This document shows, in pieces, positions 1 to 9,852 of a DNA stretch of 64,000 nucleotides. The notes beneath the pieces are model-generated. The model ran no database searches and was not told the DNA's origin. It saw only the letters and a list, made by a program, of their open reading frames with translations. Numbering within the stretch: position 1 is the stretch's first letter; each line of letters starts with the position of its first letter. Origin of the DNA: CAVONB01 sp963697205 (GTDB lineage Bacteria; Pseudomonadota; Alphaproteobacteria; Rhizobiales; Hyphomicrobiaceae); assembly GCA_963697205.1 (NCBI GenBank), contig CAVONB010000004.1, forward strand, positions 1 to 64,000, read 5' to 3'. The translations under genes were made by a program, and so were the position numbers.

Positions 1-531
1 GACTGATGGATCATTGCTCCGGCCCGCCGATGCAAAATCACTCCGGCGTTGACAGGCGGCATTGTGGCGCCCCCGCCACAATCGTGACGCCAATGTGCAG
101 TCGCAACTCGGTTTCCCTTGTTCGACCACGGGTTTGATGGCTTCCTTTCATGTGGACAACCTGTGAGCAACCTGTGAGGGCCCAGTTTGTCCGTGGTGTG
201 CGCTCTCGCTGGTGCACAGAGGGCCACAGAAGAAACAGCGAGATCTGAGGTGGAACGCTCGTGCGTGGCACCAAGGCATAGGGCTCCTACACATAGCTTG
301 GAGCCGATTGCGCCCGGTCGGAGGTTTCCGGCGCGCATTGAGGCGTGAAGGCGACGGGGCCCATCCTCGGAAGCCACCACGCGAGCAACAGCGGGGAAAA
401 CGGGGGGAGGCTCAAGCCTCTCGAAAGGAATTTGCGACGTCGGCCCTTGTTGGGCTGGCGAACCTGCTGAGCATGCGCTCGGCGGGAAGGGTCAGCGTAC
501 GTCAAGTATAGTTTAGTCCGGAGTTTCAGTT
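1..531. other. No gene recognised; upstream region of the autotransporter
   Basis: Short open frames exist on both strands, but none has a convincing ribosome binding site or a protein I recognise. The right end carries CCGGAG about 8 bases before the ATG at 532, a plausible ribosome binding site for the downstream gene. No terminal inverted repeats or tRNA-like folds were seen. Confidence 0.5.
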
Positions 532-3388
532 ATGAGTAGCAGGGGTCTCTCGGCAGGGTTTCTCCGATACAAAGCAGCATGGGTTTCAGCGTTTCTGGCT
601 CTTGCAGCCAACTCGGGACCAGCCTTTGCCCAGAATATTGTCGACATCGCCTGTGACGGCACGCCAAAGCGCTTTGCGCTCTGTCAAGATGGGAACACCT
701 GCCAGACTAATTTGAGCCAGATTGCATCTGCTATTGGTCCGGTATCGGCAGCGAACTCCGGGCAAGATATCGTAAATTTTACTGGCATTAGCAACGGCCT
801 CAGCGCTCACGTTGTCTATAAGATTGACGCTCCGATCGTTTCCATTCCGAAGCCGGGCAATCCCAACGCCCCCCCCACATACTTCATTCAAGCCAATCCG
901 GCTCGCGGCACCATCAAAGAGAAATCCACCAACACCCAAATAGCGTCATTTTCGGTCGCCACCGGGGCATTGCCGACGCCGCCATCGATCAACGTTCCGT
1001 CGACTGGTCAGTTCACAATAACGAACAATGGCGGCACGAACGATGTAAGACATCAGATTGATCTGCTTCAGCCAAATTCGCCCGATTTACCGTCAGATGA
1101 GAGGGGCACTTACGACTTCAACCTCATCCGGTATGAAGCAACATGCACCCCCATCCCGAAAGCCTCTGTTTCGATTAAAAAGAAGACTGTCGATGGCTTT
1201 GGCACCTTCTCTTTCAGCGTCACAGGCCCGACAGCTGTCTCCGATTTTCAATTGCAGACGACGACGGCGAACACGACAACCGATGACAACAACGACAAGG
1301 ATCTCACGGATCTCGCACCGGGCACCTACACCTTTGTCGAGACCTCCCTCGACTCCACTTGGCTGCTTACCGGACTAACGTGCACCGGAACAGGCGCCAG
1401 TATAGAGCCAGGCACAACCAAGATCACGTTCGCGCCCGGCGCAAACGCAATCTGCACATTCGAGAACACAAAGCGAAATGACGAAAAGGGTACGATTGTT
1501 GTCAAGAAAGTTGCGAGCGGGGGGACTTCGCAGTCGGCCTTTAGCTTTACAACAGCAAACCTTGACCCAAATGGGTTTCAATTAGCATCGGCTGGCGAGC
1601 AAGTCTTCCCCAATGTCGATTCCAATCCTACAAATCCCTATACGATTACTGAAACGCCAGCTGATGGGTGGTCTACCGCTGTTGCCTGCACGGGCGATGG
1701 TGATTACAGCGCCGCGGGCAATACCGCCACCGTCAACTCGGTCGGTGCAGGTAAAACCGTCACTTGCACGTTCACGAACACGCGGACACCGGCACTCTAA
1801 AGGTCACAAAGCAGACTATTGGCGGCAACGGTACCTTCAGCTTCTCGGTCGCAGGCCAATAGCGGTTTCTCGCTGCAGAGCGGAGCTACGACGACCTTCG
1901 CCAGTTTGCCGACCGGCAAATATACCATCACCGAGACCAATCTACCCGATGGATGGGTCCTGCAGAATATTTCCGGCTGCGGTACGCGGAGTGGAAACTC
2001 GGTGACCGTTGATCTCACGACTGCCGGGGCAACCTGCACTTTCGTCAACTTCAAGGAAAAAGACGAACGCATGGAGGAGGAGACAAAGCGGTTCATTCAC
2101 CGCCGCGTCGACAACCTCCTGACACACGGTCCCGACCGTGCGCGCATGCTCCGCCGCCTGCAGGAAGGCCAGCAGGAAAGCCTGAAGGATGGGCCGAGCG
2201 ACGCCATCCCGCCGCTGAAGTTCGCAGGCCGCTCAGGTGCAGCCGGCAGCGCCGCGGGAGCCGCATTCGGCCTCGGCTCCCCGCTCGCCGCATCGCAGGC
2301 CAACGGACCCATCACAAGCTTCGCCGCAAATGGCGCCCCGCTTGGCCTCGGCATCCACCGCACGGAGAGCGAGTTCGAGCAGTCACAGCGCAAGTCGACC
2401 GGCAACCCCTTCTTCGACGCCGTCGCGGCACAAGCATCTCAGATGGCGACCAATTCCAGCGGCTTCAAGTTCAGCTCGAGCCTGAGCGAACTGCGCGCCA
2501 TGGCCAAACAACATGAAGAGCAGTCGCAGAAGAAGAAGATCGAGGCCGCCGGCCTGAATTATTCCGGCGTTGCGATCACGACGCCCCGAATGGAGCCCAA
2601 GCCCGGATTCGACTTCTGGGTCGAGGGGCACATCAGCCGCTACAATGACGGCCTCGGCGGCGTCAATCGCGAGGGACACTTCAGGATCCTCTATGCCGGC
2701 GCCGACTACATCATCAAGCCCGGCCTCCTGATCGGTGCTCTGGTCCAGATCGACGACACCGAGGAAAAGTTGAGCCAGCCCGGCGAGACGGGGTCAATCG
2801 ATGGCACAGGCTGGATGGCGGGGCCCTACCTCGGCTGGCGCATCCTGCCCAACCTGTTCTTCGATATGCGCGGCGCTTGGGGTACGTCCAACAACAGCAT
2901 CGCGCTCAACGATGGCGTGGCGCGCACCGGCGAGTTCAAGACCGAACGCTGGCTCGCAACGGCGAACCTTACCGGCAACGAGGTGATCGGGGCCTGGCGG
3001 CTGTCACCACAAATCGGCATCGCCTACGGGCACGAGTTCGTACGATACGTACAAGAACAGCCTCGGACAGACGATTGATGGCGGTGAGGCCAATATCGGT
3101 CGCGTGACGGGCAAGATGGAGGTCGGATATCGGATCCGGGCCGCGGATGGGATGCGCGTTGAGCCTCATCTCGGGATTACCGGCATCTGGAACTTCGACA
3201 CAGACAAGCTTGTGATCAATGGCGCCACGGTGAGTTCTAACGAAAACCGGGCACGGCTCGAAGGTGGTGTGATCGTCACGACGACGAGTGGCTGGTCGGT
3301 GCGCGCAGCAGCAAACTATGATGGCATTGGCGCGAGTACGTTTGAGAGCTACGGTGGGTCGCTCTGGTTGAACTTCCCGCTCAATTGA
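532..3388 (+). CDS. Autotransporter with prealbumin-like (SpaA-type) repeats, frame broken three times
   Basis: Probable secreted or surface-displayed outer membrane protein, about 951 residues once corrected. A signal peptide ends near residue 33 (AFA-Q). About 170 unrecognised residues follow, then three repeats of about 100 residues (nt about 1153-1473, 1474-1784, 1785-2060). Each repeat has a GTFSFSV or FSF strand, a YTFVET or YTITET strand, and a cysteine pair ending in CTFxN, which resembles the prealbumin-fold repeats of SpaA-like adhesins. A linker follows, then an autotransporter-type beta barrel from about 2590 to the end (FWVEGHISRYNDG, then alternating strands). Frame breaks: one base short near 1785, one extra near 1857 (the second restores frame 1 after about 70 bases), one extra near 3035. 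Residues encoded between the breaks fit the repeats and barrel, so the open frames 532-1800, 1819-3078 and 3104-3388 are one gene. Ligand unknown. A real pseudogene is possible but less likely, given similar breaks in core genes here. Confidence 0.72.
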
Positions 3389-3418
3389 TGCCCTGACACG
3401 ACGATCAACTAGGGGGAC

Positions 3419-3453
3419 GGGGACTGCTCCGCGTGTGTGGCGGGGCGGTCCCC
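3419..3453 (+). terminator. Strong hairpin after the autotransporter gene
   Basis: Two 14-base arms (3419-3432 and 3440-3453) pair completely if two G-U pairs are allowed, around a 7-base GT-rich loop. The hairpin lies 31 bases after the stop codon. It is followed by only a weak T-rich stretch, so it is either a terminator or a palindromic repeat. Confidence 0.55.
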
Positions 3454-3648
3454 ACTTGGTCTTTCCCCTAGTGGTTCTTGGCCGCTGTTCAGAAAGTGAC
3501 TCGATCGAATTGAGGTCATGAGCGTCCTTGCTTGCGGTTTCAGCTGGCCTCTTTCAGGATAAGGGTTCGAGTTCACCGCGTGCTCGGACGCGATTGATTT
3601 CGACGCGCTACGCCTTTGGACTTTTCTTCTGCGGTAGGGGGATCAGGT

Positions 3649-4512
3649 TTGACGTCGATTGCCGTCATGAATGCCAAAGGGGGGGTTGGCAAATCCACCG
3701 TGACAATGGCGCTGGCTGAGACCCTTTCGGTTTACCACGGCAAGCGGGTCTTGCTGATCGATTCTGACGGCCAGATGAGCCTCAGTCTCATGGCAATGTC
3801 TGTTGATCGGTTGAATGCTCTGCGTGCACAACATCATACGCTCACGGCGCTGCTCGGATCGCTTCTTCCTGGCGAAGGCTCGATCGCATGGCAAGCGTGC
3901 GTCGCCGAGGAGGCCAGCGACGTGGATGGTGCCAGCCGCCTCTTCATCATCCCGAGCGAGATGGACATGACGCTTCTTGAGCGGGAGATCGCGTCCAGAG
4001 GAGCGCTCGATCTGGTACGGCGATTTTGCCGAGGGATGCTTCAGGAAGCTCGCAGTTACGTCGATCTTGTCCTGGTCGACTGTGCGCCAGGCCTCTCGAT
4101 TATGACCGAGTGCTGGCTCAGAGAATGTGACTGGCACCTCATTCCGACCAAGCCAGACATCCTCGCCGTAAGCGGTATTCAGTATCTCAAGACCTTCAAG
4201 CGCATGCGCGCAGGTGTGCGCTTTGCACGACATCTGGGCGTGGCTGTGAACATGAAGCAATCAGGGTCGCAAACCGATGAGATGGTCCACGCACATCTCC
4301 TGAAGGACGACGAGTTGGCGTGCTTTACCCCAGCGATCCCGTTGATCCCGCACATTCAGAAAGCGAGCCTCTATTCAGTTGAGGGGCGGTCGTTCCAGAA
4401 CAAGTATCCAGGAGCTGCCGGGCAAGCGTTGCGCGCGCTGGCTGCGGAGATGGTGCAGCGCACAGCGCAGCGCGGGTCTGAGGAAACACGCGCATACGCA
4501 CCGGTGATCTAG
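3649..4512 (+). CDS. ParA/Soj-like ATPase, orphan
   Basis: P-loop ATPase of the ParA/MinD family, about 287 residues. The deviant Walker A motif KGGVGKST lies near the N terminus, LLIDSDGQ forms the A' segment and VDLVLVDCAP the Walker B segment. The start is taken at TTG 3649 because GGGGGA precedes it by about 7 bases; an in-frame TTG at 3616 has no clear site. ParA proteins act as nucleotide switches that position plasmids, chromosomes or protein cargo. No ParB gene and no parS-like palindromes were seen nearby, so this may be a relic of a plasmid or integrative element, or a cargo-positioning ATPase. It sits among insertion-sequence remnants, which supports an accessory origin. Confidence 0.85.
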   Translation: MTSIAVMNAKGGVGKSTVTMALAETLSVYHGKRVLLIDSDGQMSLSLMAMSVDRLNALRAQHHTLTALLGSLLPGEGSIAWQACVAEEASDVDGASRLFIIPSEMDMTLLEREIASRGALDLVRRFCRGMLQEARSYVDLVLVDCAPGLSIMTECWLRECDWHLIPTKPDILAVSGIQYLKTFKRMRAGVRFARHLGVAVNMKQSGSQTDEMVHAHLLKDDELACFTPAIPLIPHIQKASLYSVEGRSFQNKYPGAAGQALRALAAEMVQRTAQRGSEETRAYAPVI

Positions 4513-4571
4513 ACCCCATGTTCGCCGTGTGAGCGCTGGCGGCCCACCCCGCGGCAAGCTCCTATCGAGGG

Positions 4572-4593
4572 TTGCGCCGGAGGACCGGCGCAA
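4572..4593 (+). terminator. Perfect 9-bp hairpin downstream of the ParA gene
   Basis: TTGCGCCGG at 4572-4580 and CCGGCGCAA at 4585-4593 are exact inverted copies around the tetraloop AGGA, about 60 bases after the ParA stop codon. No T-tract follows, so factor-independent termination is uncertain. Confidence 0.45.
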
Positions 4594-4675
4594 AGCCTCA
4601 AGCATGGGGACGGGCCAGGTCACGTCCAGATTCTTTCGCACTTGGGATGTCCGCTGAGCGGCTCACCGATCGGGC

Positions 4676-4935
4676 TCAGGCGGTGGCGTTGGTGGATTGA
4701 TGATCCTTCAGCAGGTCCATCGAGAGACACCTCTTGGTCGACCATTCGGTGCCGGCGACGTGGCGCAGCCGGGCCGCGGCCAGGTTCAGGCCGACGGCCG
4801 TCGGGAACGCGCCAACCACTCGCGTGAGCCGCCGGATTTCCCGCAGGACGCGCTCAAGCGGGTCGTTCGGATCCTACGCCAGTGCTCCTCGGGGACGGCG
4901 TAGTAGCCGAACGTCTCCTCGATCGACGCCGCGAC
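4676..4935 (-). mobile_element. Remnant of an IS256-family (Mutator-type) transposase, C-terminal end
   Basis: Reading the minus strand gives the typical C-terminal end of an IS256-type transposase: a segment with FGYYAVPEEHWRRIR, then DNPLERVLREIRRLTRVV, GAFPTAV, LAAARLRHVAGTEWSTKR and LSMDLLKDHQ, ending in TGA at 4676-4678. About 85 residues remain. The frame is broken between RRIR and NDPLER (near 4870), where a few bases are missing relative to the usual RIRTNNPLER. The catalytic N-terminal two thirds are absent and no terminal repeats were found, so it cannot encode an active transposase. It marks past insertion between the ParA and sulfotransferase genes. Confidence 0.75.
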
Positions 4936-5007
4936 GGGCGTTGCCTGCACTGGAGTGGTGGCTTAGCTTTGACGTCCGCAGGGTCCACTAGGGGAGACTT
5001 CGGTATC

Positions 5008-5961
5008 ATGAGCAGCCGAGCGCCAACGCGCGTTTATCGCACATGGTCAACGGATAGTTCGCCGTGGCTTGAGTATCGACCCCGGCCTGACGACATCATT
5101 ATCTCAACCTACCCCAAGAGCGGCACAACCTGGATGCAACGCATCGTCAGTCTCTTGGTTTTTCAGGACACCGCGCCCGTTCCACTGGCCAGGGTCTCGC
5201 CGTGGCTCGATCGGCGTTTTAGCGCTGGAGCGATCAAGGGCCTTAGTCAACTCGACGAAATCAAGCACCGACGTTTTTTCAAAGCGCACTTGCCGATCGA
5301 CGGGCTGCCGCTCTTCGAAGATGTCCGCTACCTTCACGTGGCCAGGGACGGTCGAGACGTAGCGCTCTCGTACCATAATCATCTTTCCGGGATGTCGGAG
5401 CGCGCCCTTGCCGAGTTCGACAAAAACGGGCTTGACGATCCAACGATCAGACGGCCTTACCCACGTGCGCCTGCAGACCCAAAGGCCTTCTTTCACCGGT
5501 GGCTGACGCAAGAAACCGTCCCTGGAGAAGGCAGTGGCTTGCCCATTTTATCCTACTTCAAGTTCGAGCGCTCTTTCTGGAACGAGCGTCGACTCGGCAA
5601 TATTCTGCTGATCCATTATCAGGATTTGCTGACGGATCTCGACGGCGAGATGAAGCGCATCGCGGACTTTCTCGACATCGAGGTGCCTGAGCCGCTGTGG
5701 CCTAAGCTGATCGATGCCGCGCGCTTCGCAACCATGCAGGCTGAGGGCGATAAACTGATGCCGCACCTCAGCGGCCACATGGAGGATGGCGCCCGGCGCT
5801 TTTTCGCGCAGGGGCGAAGTGGACGCTGGCAAGGCGTTCTGGATGATGCCGATCTGCGGCTCTACGAGCAGATGCTGCGCGAGACGGTGTCGCCTGCGTG
5901 CGCGGCCTGGCTCACGAACGGCCGGCTTCAATCGTCTGATCCGAGAATGGCACCCGACTGA
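5008..5961 (+). CDS. PAPS-dependent sulfotransferase
   Basis: Cytosolic-type sulfotransferase (Sulfotransfer_1 fold), 317 residues. It should transfer the sulfuryl group from PAPS to a hydroxyl or amino acceptor. The 5'-phosphosulfate loop is YPKSGTTW at residues 35-42; the likely catalytic histidine is in KAHLP near residue 94; the 3'-phosphate motif RDGRDVALSY is at 113-122. The C-terminal segment after residue 260 (GRSGRWQG) resembles the usual RKGxxGDWKN region. The start is ATG 5008, with GGGGAGA 11 bases upstream; the open frame extends further upstream but without homology or a binding site. CysD and CysNC, which make PAPS, are encoded about 1 kb downstream on the same strand. The acceptor is not evident: lipid, glycan or small molecule are all possible. 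Confidence 0.85.
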   Translation: MSSRAPTRVYRTWSTDSSPWLEYRPRPDDIIISTYPKSGTTWMQRIVSLLVFQDTAPVPLARVSPWLDRRFSAGAIKGLSQLDEIKHRRFFKAHLPIDGLPLFEDVRYLHVARDGRDVALSYHNHLSGMSERALAEFDKNGLDDPTIRRPYPRAPADPKAFFHRWLTQETVPGEGSGLPILSYFKFERSFWNERRLGNILLIHYQDLLTDLDGEMKRIADFLDIEVPEPLWPKLIDAARFATMQAEGDKLMPHLSGHMEDGARRFFAQGRSGRWQGVLDDADLRLYEQMLRETVSPACAAWLTNGRLQSSDPRMAPD

Positions 5962-6190
5962 ACGGCGTTTGTAGAGGGAAGACGCGTACGCGACCCGGTC
6001 CTGCGGTCGAGCAAAACCCGATTGGCCTTGCGCTTACGCAGGGCTTCCTCCGGAGTGCGCCTGCGGCCTCGCGGCTGAAGGGTCGCACGCTCACATCCGG
6101 GTCGCCATGAATCGGAACGACTGGTCGCCATCGTCGGAATGGCCACCGCATGGCACCTCTGCGACGTCATCGCCGCAATTTTGACTGCCT

Positions 6191-6481
6191 TCAGACATCA
6201 AATGCGGGGTGGGCAGGGGGCGGCGAGGCCAGACTTTTGGGGGGCAAAAGGGGGAACTGGCCTCGCCAGACTGCCAATTCGGAGTAGGGGGCACTCCTAG
6301 AGCACGTGAGGGATAGCGCTTGCTTCGGCAGTCGACGGTTATCATGTCTCTTGACTGTGACAATCGCAAAACATCCTCGTCGCGACATCTTCGGCCGCTC
6401 AAGTCCTGCGCCACTTTTGGCCAACGGGGATCCGGCAGCAATGGCCGCCAGTGCGACGTGCCTGTCCAGCGGCAGTCTCAC
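6191..6481 (-). pseudogene. Decayed PIN-domain toxin (VapC-like) next to the Phd antitoxin
   Basis: The frame starts at GTG 6481, overlapping the antitoxin stop by GTGA, the usual coupling in these operons. Its first residues, MRLPLDRHVALAAIAAGSP, resemble the start of PIN toxins (MRLLLDTHVALWAI) including the first acidic residue, but similarity is lost after about 25 residues and no other catalytic acidic residues can be placed. A short segment in another frame (RDMITVD) may be a remnant of the C-terminal part. Deletion with frame loss is the simplest reading; the toxin is probably inactive. Confidence 0.45.
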
Positions 6482-6720
6482 TTGCCTGAGCCCGAAAGCA
6501 GAGCCTCAACGGTCGGGTTTTCCGCATCGATCGATTCGGGAACAACAAAGGCGCCTCGTGCGATGCCGATCCGCTGACCCTGCCGTGTTGCGATCGGAAC
6601 AAGGCGGGCAACCGGGTGGCCGTTGCGCGCGATGATGACCTCTGTCTCCGCCCCGGCTTCGACGGCTCGGATCAGCTTGGAGAGGTTGGTCTTTGCTTCG
6701 AGCATGTTCACGGTCCGCAC
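6478..6720 (-). CDS. Phd/YefM-type antitoxin
   Basis: Small antitoxin of 80 residues. The N-terminal block VNMLEAKTNLSKLI and the following RNGHPVARLVP are characteristic of Phd/YefM proteins, which bind operator DNA as dimers and neutralise a partner toxin through the C-terminal tail. The start is taken at GTG 6720, with GGAGG 8 bases upstream; an open frame further upstream has no family match. The downstream partner overlaps by four bases and looks truncated, so this may be a solitary antitoxin that persists as a repressor or anti-addiction factor. Confidence 0.8.
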   Translation of the reverse strand: MRTVNMLEAKTNLSKLIRAVEAGAETEVIIARNGHPVARLVPIATRQGQRIGIARGAFVVPESIDAENPTVEALLSGSGK

Positions 6721-7009
6721 CAGCGACCTCCGCTTGACTTCACCAGACTGAGCCAAGTTGCCCGGTAATTCGATTTGACAGTCCCAGTTGAATACAAATA
6801 ATTCAGGGTAAGAGGTGGCTGCGACCCACCGGTCGTGATGCGCCATCTATCATGTATTTCGCGTCAATGGGACGGTATGCCTCGGGAATAGCGGCGACAG
6901 TGCAAACGCGCGTCTCTGGGCGCCACGGTCCCCGCCATTTAGGCGTCGTCCGATAGTATATGTCCGCAGTTTACGTCCGCGTTATGGAGTTGGAGCGCCC
7001 GCTGCCGTC

Positions 7010-7915
7010 ATGAGCCTGATTTCCTCCAACCTCGACGCGCTCGAAGCCGAGAGCATCTTCATTCTGCGTGAGGTCGCCGCCGAGTTTCGCAACCCGGTGC
7101 TGCTTTATTCGATCGGCAAGGACTCTTCGGTTCTGCTCCACCTAACGATGAAGGCCTTCTATCCGTCGAAGCCGCCGTTCCCGCTTTTGCACGTCGACAC
7201 GACATGGAAGTTCCGGGAGATGATCACCTTCCGCGACGAGACCGCCGCGCGCCTGGGCCTGGACTTGATCGTACACGTCAACCAGGACGGCGTCGCCAAG
7301 GGCGTAAGTCCAATCTCCCATGGCAGCTTGGTTCATACAGATGTCATGAAAACCCAAGGCCTGCGGCAGGCACTCGACAAATACGGGTTCGATGCAGCGA
7401 TCGGCGGCGCTCGCCGCGACGAGGAGACGTCACGCGCCAAGGAGCGCATCTTCTCGCATCGCTCCGCTGCCCACCGCTGGGACCCCAAGAACCAGCGGCC
7501 GGAATTGTGGCGCCTGTTCAACGCGCGCCTCGCCCCGAAAGAGTTGATGCGCGTCTTCCCGCTTTCCAATTGGACCGAACTTGACGTCTGGCTCTACATC
7601 CAACGTGAAAGCATTCCCATCGTCCCGCTCTATTTCGCCAAGCCCCGCCCGATCGTCGATCGCGGCGGCATGTTGATTATGGTCGACGACGAGCGCCTGC
7701 CGCTCGAGCCCGGCGAGACGGCGCGCAACGAGATCATCCGCTTCCGCACGCTCGGCTGCTATCCGCTAACTGGCGCGATACGCTCACATGCGTCGACGCT
7801 CAACGACATCGTCGATGAGGTTCTGACGTCTTGCACCTCCGAGCGCCAGGGCCGTCTCATCGACAAGGACGCGACCGGCTCCATGGAGAAGAAAAAGCAG
7901 GAGGGCTATTTCTGA
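7010..7915 (+). CDS. cysD: Sulfate adenylyltransferase subunit 2
   Basis: Catalytic subunit of ATP sulfurylase, 301 residues: ATP plus sulfate gives adenosine 5'-phosphosulfate (APS). The ATP-pyrophosphatase loop SIGKDSSVLLHL lies near residues 35-46; GGARRDEETSRAKERIFSHR and LSNWTELDVWLYI are signature segments of CysD/NodP. The C terminus KKKQEGYF is typical. The stop overlaps the start of cysNC (TGATG), so translation is probably coupled. Together they supply PAPS, either for sulfate reduction or, given the sulfotransferase upstream, for sulfation (as NodP/NodQ do in rhizobia). No cysH or sulfite reductase gene is in the window. Confidence 0.96.
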   Translation: MSLISSNLDALEAESIFILREVAAEFRNPVLLYSIGKDSSVLLHLTMKAFYPSKPPFPLLHVDTTWKFREMITFRDETAARLGLDLIVHVNQDGVAKGVSPISHGSLVHTDVMKTQGLRQALDKYGFDAAIGGARRDEETSRAKERIFSHRSAAHRWDPKNQRPELWRLFNARLAPKELMRVFPLSNWTELDVWLYIQRESIPIVPLYFAKPRPIVDRGGMLIMVDDERLPLEPGETARNEIIRFRTLGCYPLTGAIRSHASTLNDIVDEVLTSCTSERQGRLIDKDATGSMEKKKQEGYF

Positions 7916-9852
7916 TGATGCTCTCGTCCAATAGCGCTGCCGCTGCGACCACGCCGGAGCTCGAGCTGCGCGCGCAGAACGCCACCGGGCCGACAGTGGT
8001 GCCCGCCCGGCGCCGCTCGCTCTTGCGCTTCATGACCTGCGGCAGCGTGGACGACGGCAAGAGCACACTGATCGGCCGCCTGCTCTACGACTGCAATGCC
8101 ATTCCCGATGACCAGATGGCCGTGCTCAAGACGGAGAGCAAGCGCATCGGCACCACCGGCAGCGAACTCGACCTTGCCCTCCTCGTCGACGGCCTCACCG
8201 CCGAGCGCGAGCAGGGCATCACCATCGACGTCGCCTACCGCTATTTCTCGACGCCGCTCAGAAGCTTCATCGTCGCCGACACGCCCGGCCACGAGCAGTA
8301 TACGCGCAACATGGCGACCGGCGCGTCCGTCAGCGACCTTGCCGTGATCCTGGTCGATGCCAGGAAGGGCATCCTCGTGCAGACGCGTCGCCACGCCTAC
8401 ATCGCCCGCCTGCTCGGCATCCACCACGTCGTTCTCGCCGTCAACAAAATGGACCTCGTCGGCTGGTCGGCGGAGACCTTCGAGACGATCCGTGCCGAGT
8501 TCGAGCGGTTCGCCACGGCTCTGGGCATCCCGCACGTCGAAGCCGTGCCGCTGTCTGCGCGCCGCGGCGACAACGTCATCCACACCAGCGACAACTCGCC
8601 CTGGTATGCGGGCTCGACGCTGATGGCCATCCTTGAGACGATTGACGTTGCACGCCAGGAAAGCGACGGCGCCTTCCGTTTCCCCGTGCAGTGGGTGAAC
8701 CGCCCGGACCAAGACTTTCGAGGCTTTTCCGGCACGGTGGCCAGCGGCATCGTCAGCGCCGGCGATACCGTCGTGATCTCGCCTTCCGGCCGGCACAGCC
8801 GTATCGCCCGCATCGTGACCCATGACGGCGACCGACTGTCCGCAACAGCGGGCGATGCGGTCACGCTGACGCTCACCGATGAGATTGACGCCAGCCGAGG
8901 CGACGTCTTCTCAGCCTCCGAAGCGCGACCGCAGGTGGCTGATCAGGTTTCCGCGCATTTGATCTGGCTGTCTCAGGATGAAATGCTGCCGGGGCGCCCC
9001 TATCTCATCAAGTGCGGCACGAGCACGGCAACGGCCACGGTGTCGGCACTGAAGCACAAGGTCGACATCAACTCTCTGGAGGAGATCGCCGGCCGCACGC
9101 TCGAGCTCAACGAGGTCGGCCTCTGCAATCTTTCCTTCGACCGACCACTCGCCTTCGATGCCTATGAGGAGAACCGAACAACGGGCGGCTTCATCCTCGT
9201 CGACAAGCTGACGAACGAGACCGTCGCCGCTGGCCTGATCCGCTTCGCACTGCGCCGCTCCACCAACATCCATTGGCAATCGCTCGACGTCGACCGCGCG
9301 GCTCATGCCTCGCTGAAGGGCCAGAAGCCCTGCTGCCTCTGGTTCACGGGCCTTTCCGGCTCGGGCAAATCGACGGTCGCCAACCTGCTCGAGAAACGGC
9401 TTTTCGCCATGGGCCGGCACACTTTCATTCTCGATGGCGACAACATACGCCACGGTTTGAACCGCGACCTCGGCTTCACCAACGCCGACCGCGTCGAGAA
9501 CATCAGGCGCGCCGCTCATGTGGCACGCCTGATGGTCGATGCGGGCCTGATCGTGATGGTCTCCTTCATCTCGCCGTTTCGCGCCGAGCGCCGCATGGCG
9601 CGCGCGTTGTTTGCGGACGGCGAGTTCATCGAGATCTTCATGGACACGCCCCTCGACGTCTGCGAGCGTCGCGATCCAAAGGGCCTCTACAAAAAGGCTC
9701 GCGCCGGCGACCTGCCGAACTTCACCGGCATCTCCTCGGTCTACGAGCCGCCCGAGATGGCCGAGGTCTACCTGCCCGGTGGCCGCGAGGAGCCGGAAGT
9801 GCTCGTCGAGCGGGTCCTGGACTATCTCTCCGGCAAGAAGTACGTCACCTGA
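7915..9852 (+). CDS. cysN: Bifunctional sulfate adenylyltransferase subunit 1 / APS kinase
   Basis: CysNC (NodQ-type) fusion of 645 residues. The N-terminal GTPase has GSVDDGKST, DTPGHEQYTRNM and NKMD, and drives APS synthesis by CysD; two beta-barrel domains follow. The APS kinase domain occupies roughly the last 165 residues, with P-loop FTGLSGSGKST, DGDNIRHGLNRDLGF and ISPFRAERRMAR, and makes PAPS from APS. Two possible ATGs (7915, 7918) are in frame; the first overlaps the cysD stop. The fused kinase means the pair gives PAPS directly, the sulfotransferase donor. Confidence 0.95.
   Translation: MMLSSNSAAAATTPELELRAQNATGPTVVPARRRSLLRFMTCGSVDDGKSTLIGRLLYDCNAIPDDQMAVLKTESKRIGTTGSELDLALLVDGLTAEREQGITIDVAYRYFSTPLRSFIVADTPGHEQYTRNMATGASVSDLAVILVDARKGILVQTRRHAYIARLLGIHHVVLAVNKMDLVGWSAETFETIRAEFERFATALGIPHVEAVPLSARRGDNVIHTSDNSPWYAGSTLMAILETIDVARQESDGAFRFPVQWVNRPDQDFRGFSGTVASGIVSAGDTVVISPSGRHSRIARIVTHDGDRLSATAGDAVTLTLTDEIDASRGDVFSASEARPQVADQVSAHLIWLSQDEMLPGRPYLIKCGTSTATATVSALKHKVDINSLEEIAGRTLELNEVGLCNLSFDRPLAFDAYEENRTTGGFILVDKLTNETVAAGLIRFALRRSTNIHWQSLDVDRAAHASLKGQKPCCLWFTGLSGSGKSTVANLLEKRLFAMGRHTFILDGDNIRHGLNRDLGFTNADRVENIRRAAHVARLMVDAGLIVMVSFISPFRAERRMARALFADGEFIEIFMDTPLDVCERRDPKGLYKKARAGDLPNFTGISSVYEPPEMAEVYLPGGREEPEVLVERVLDYLSGKKYVT

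Noticed and set aside
3649..4512. ParA as part of a full partition locus
   Set aside because: No ParB gene or parS-like sites were found; kept as an orphan ATPase.
6478..6846. Longer 122-residue antitoxin reading
   Set aside because: The first 42 residues have no Phd similarity; GTG 6720 has a good binding site.
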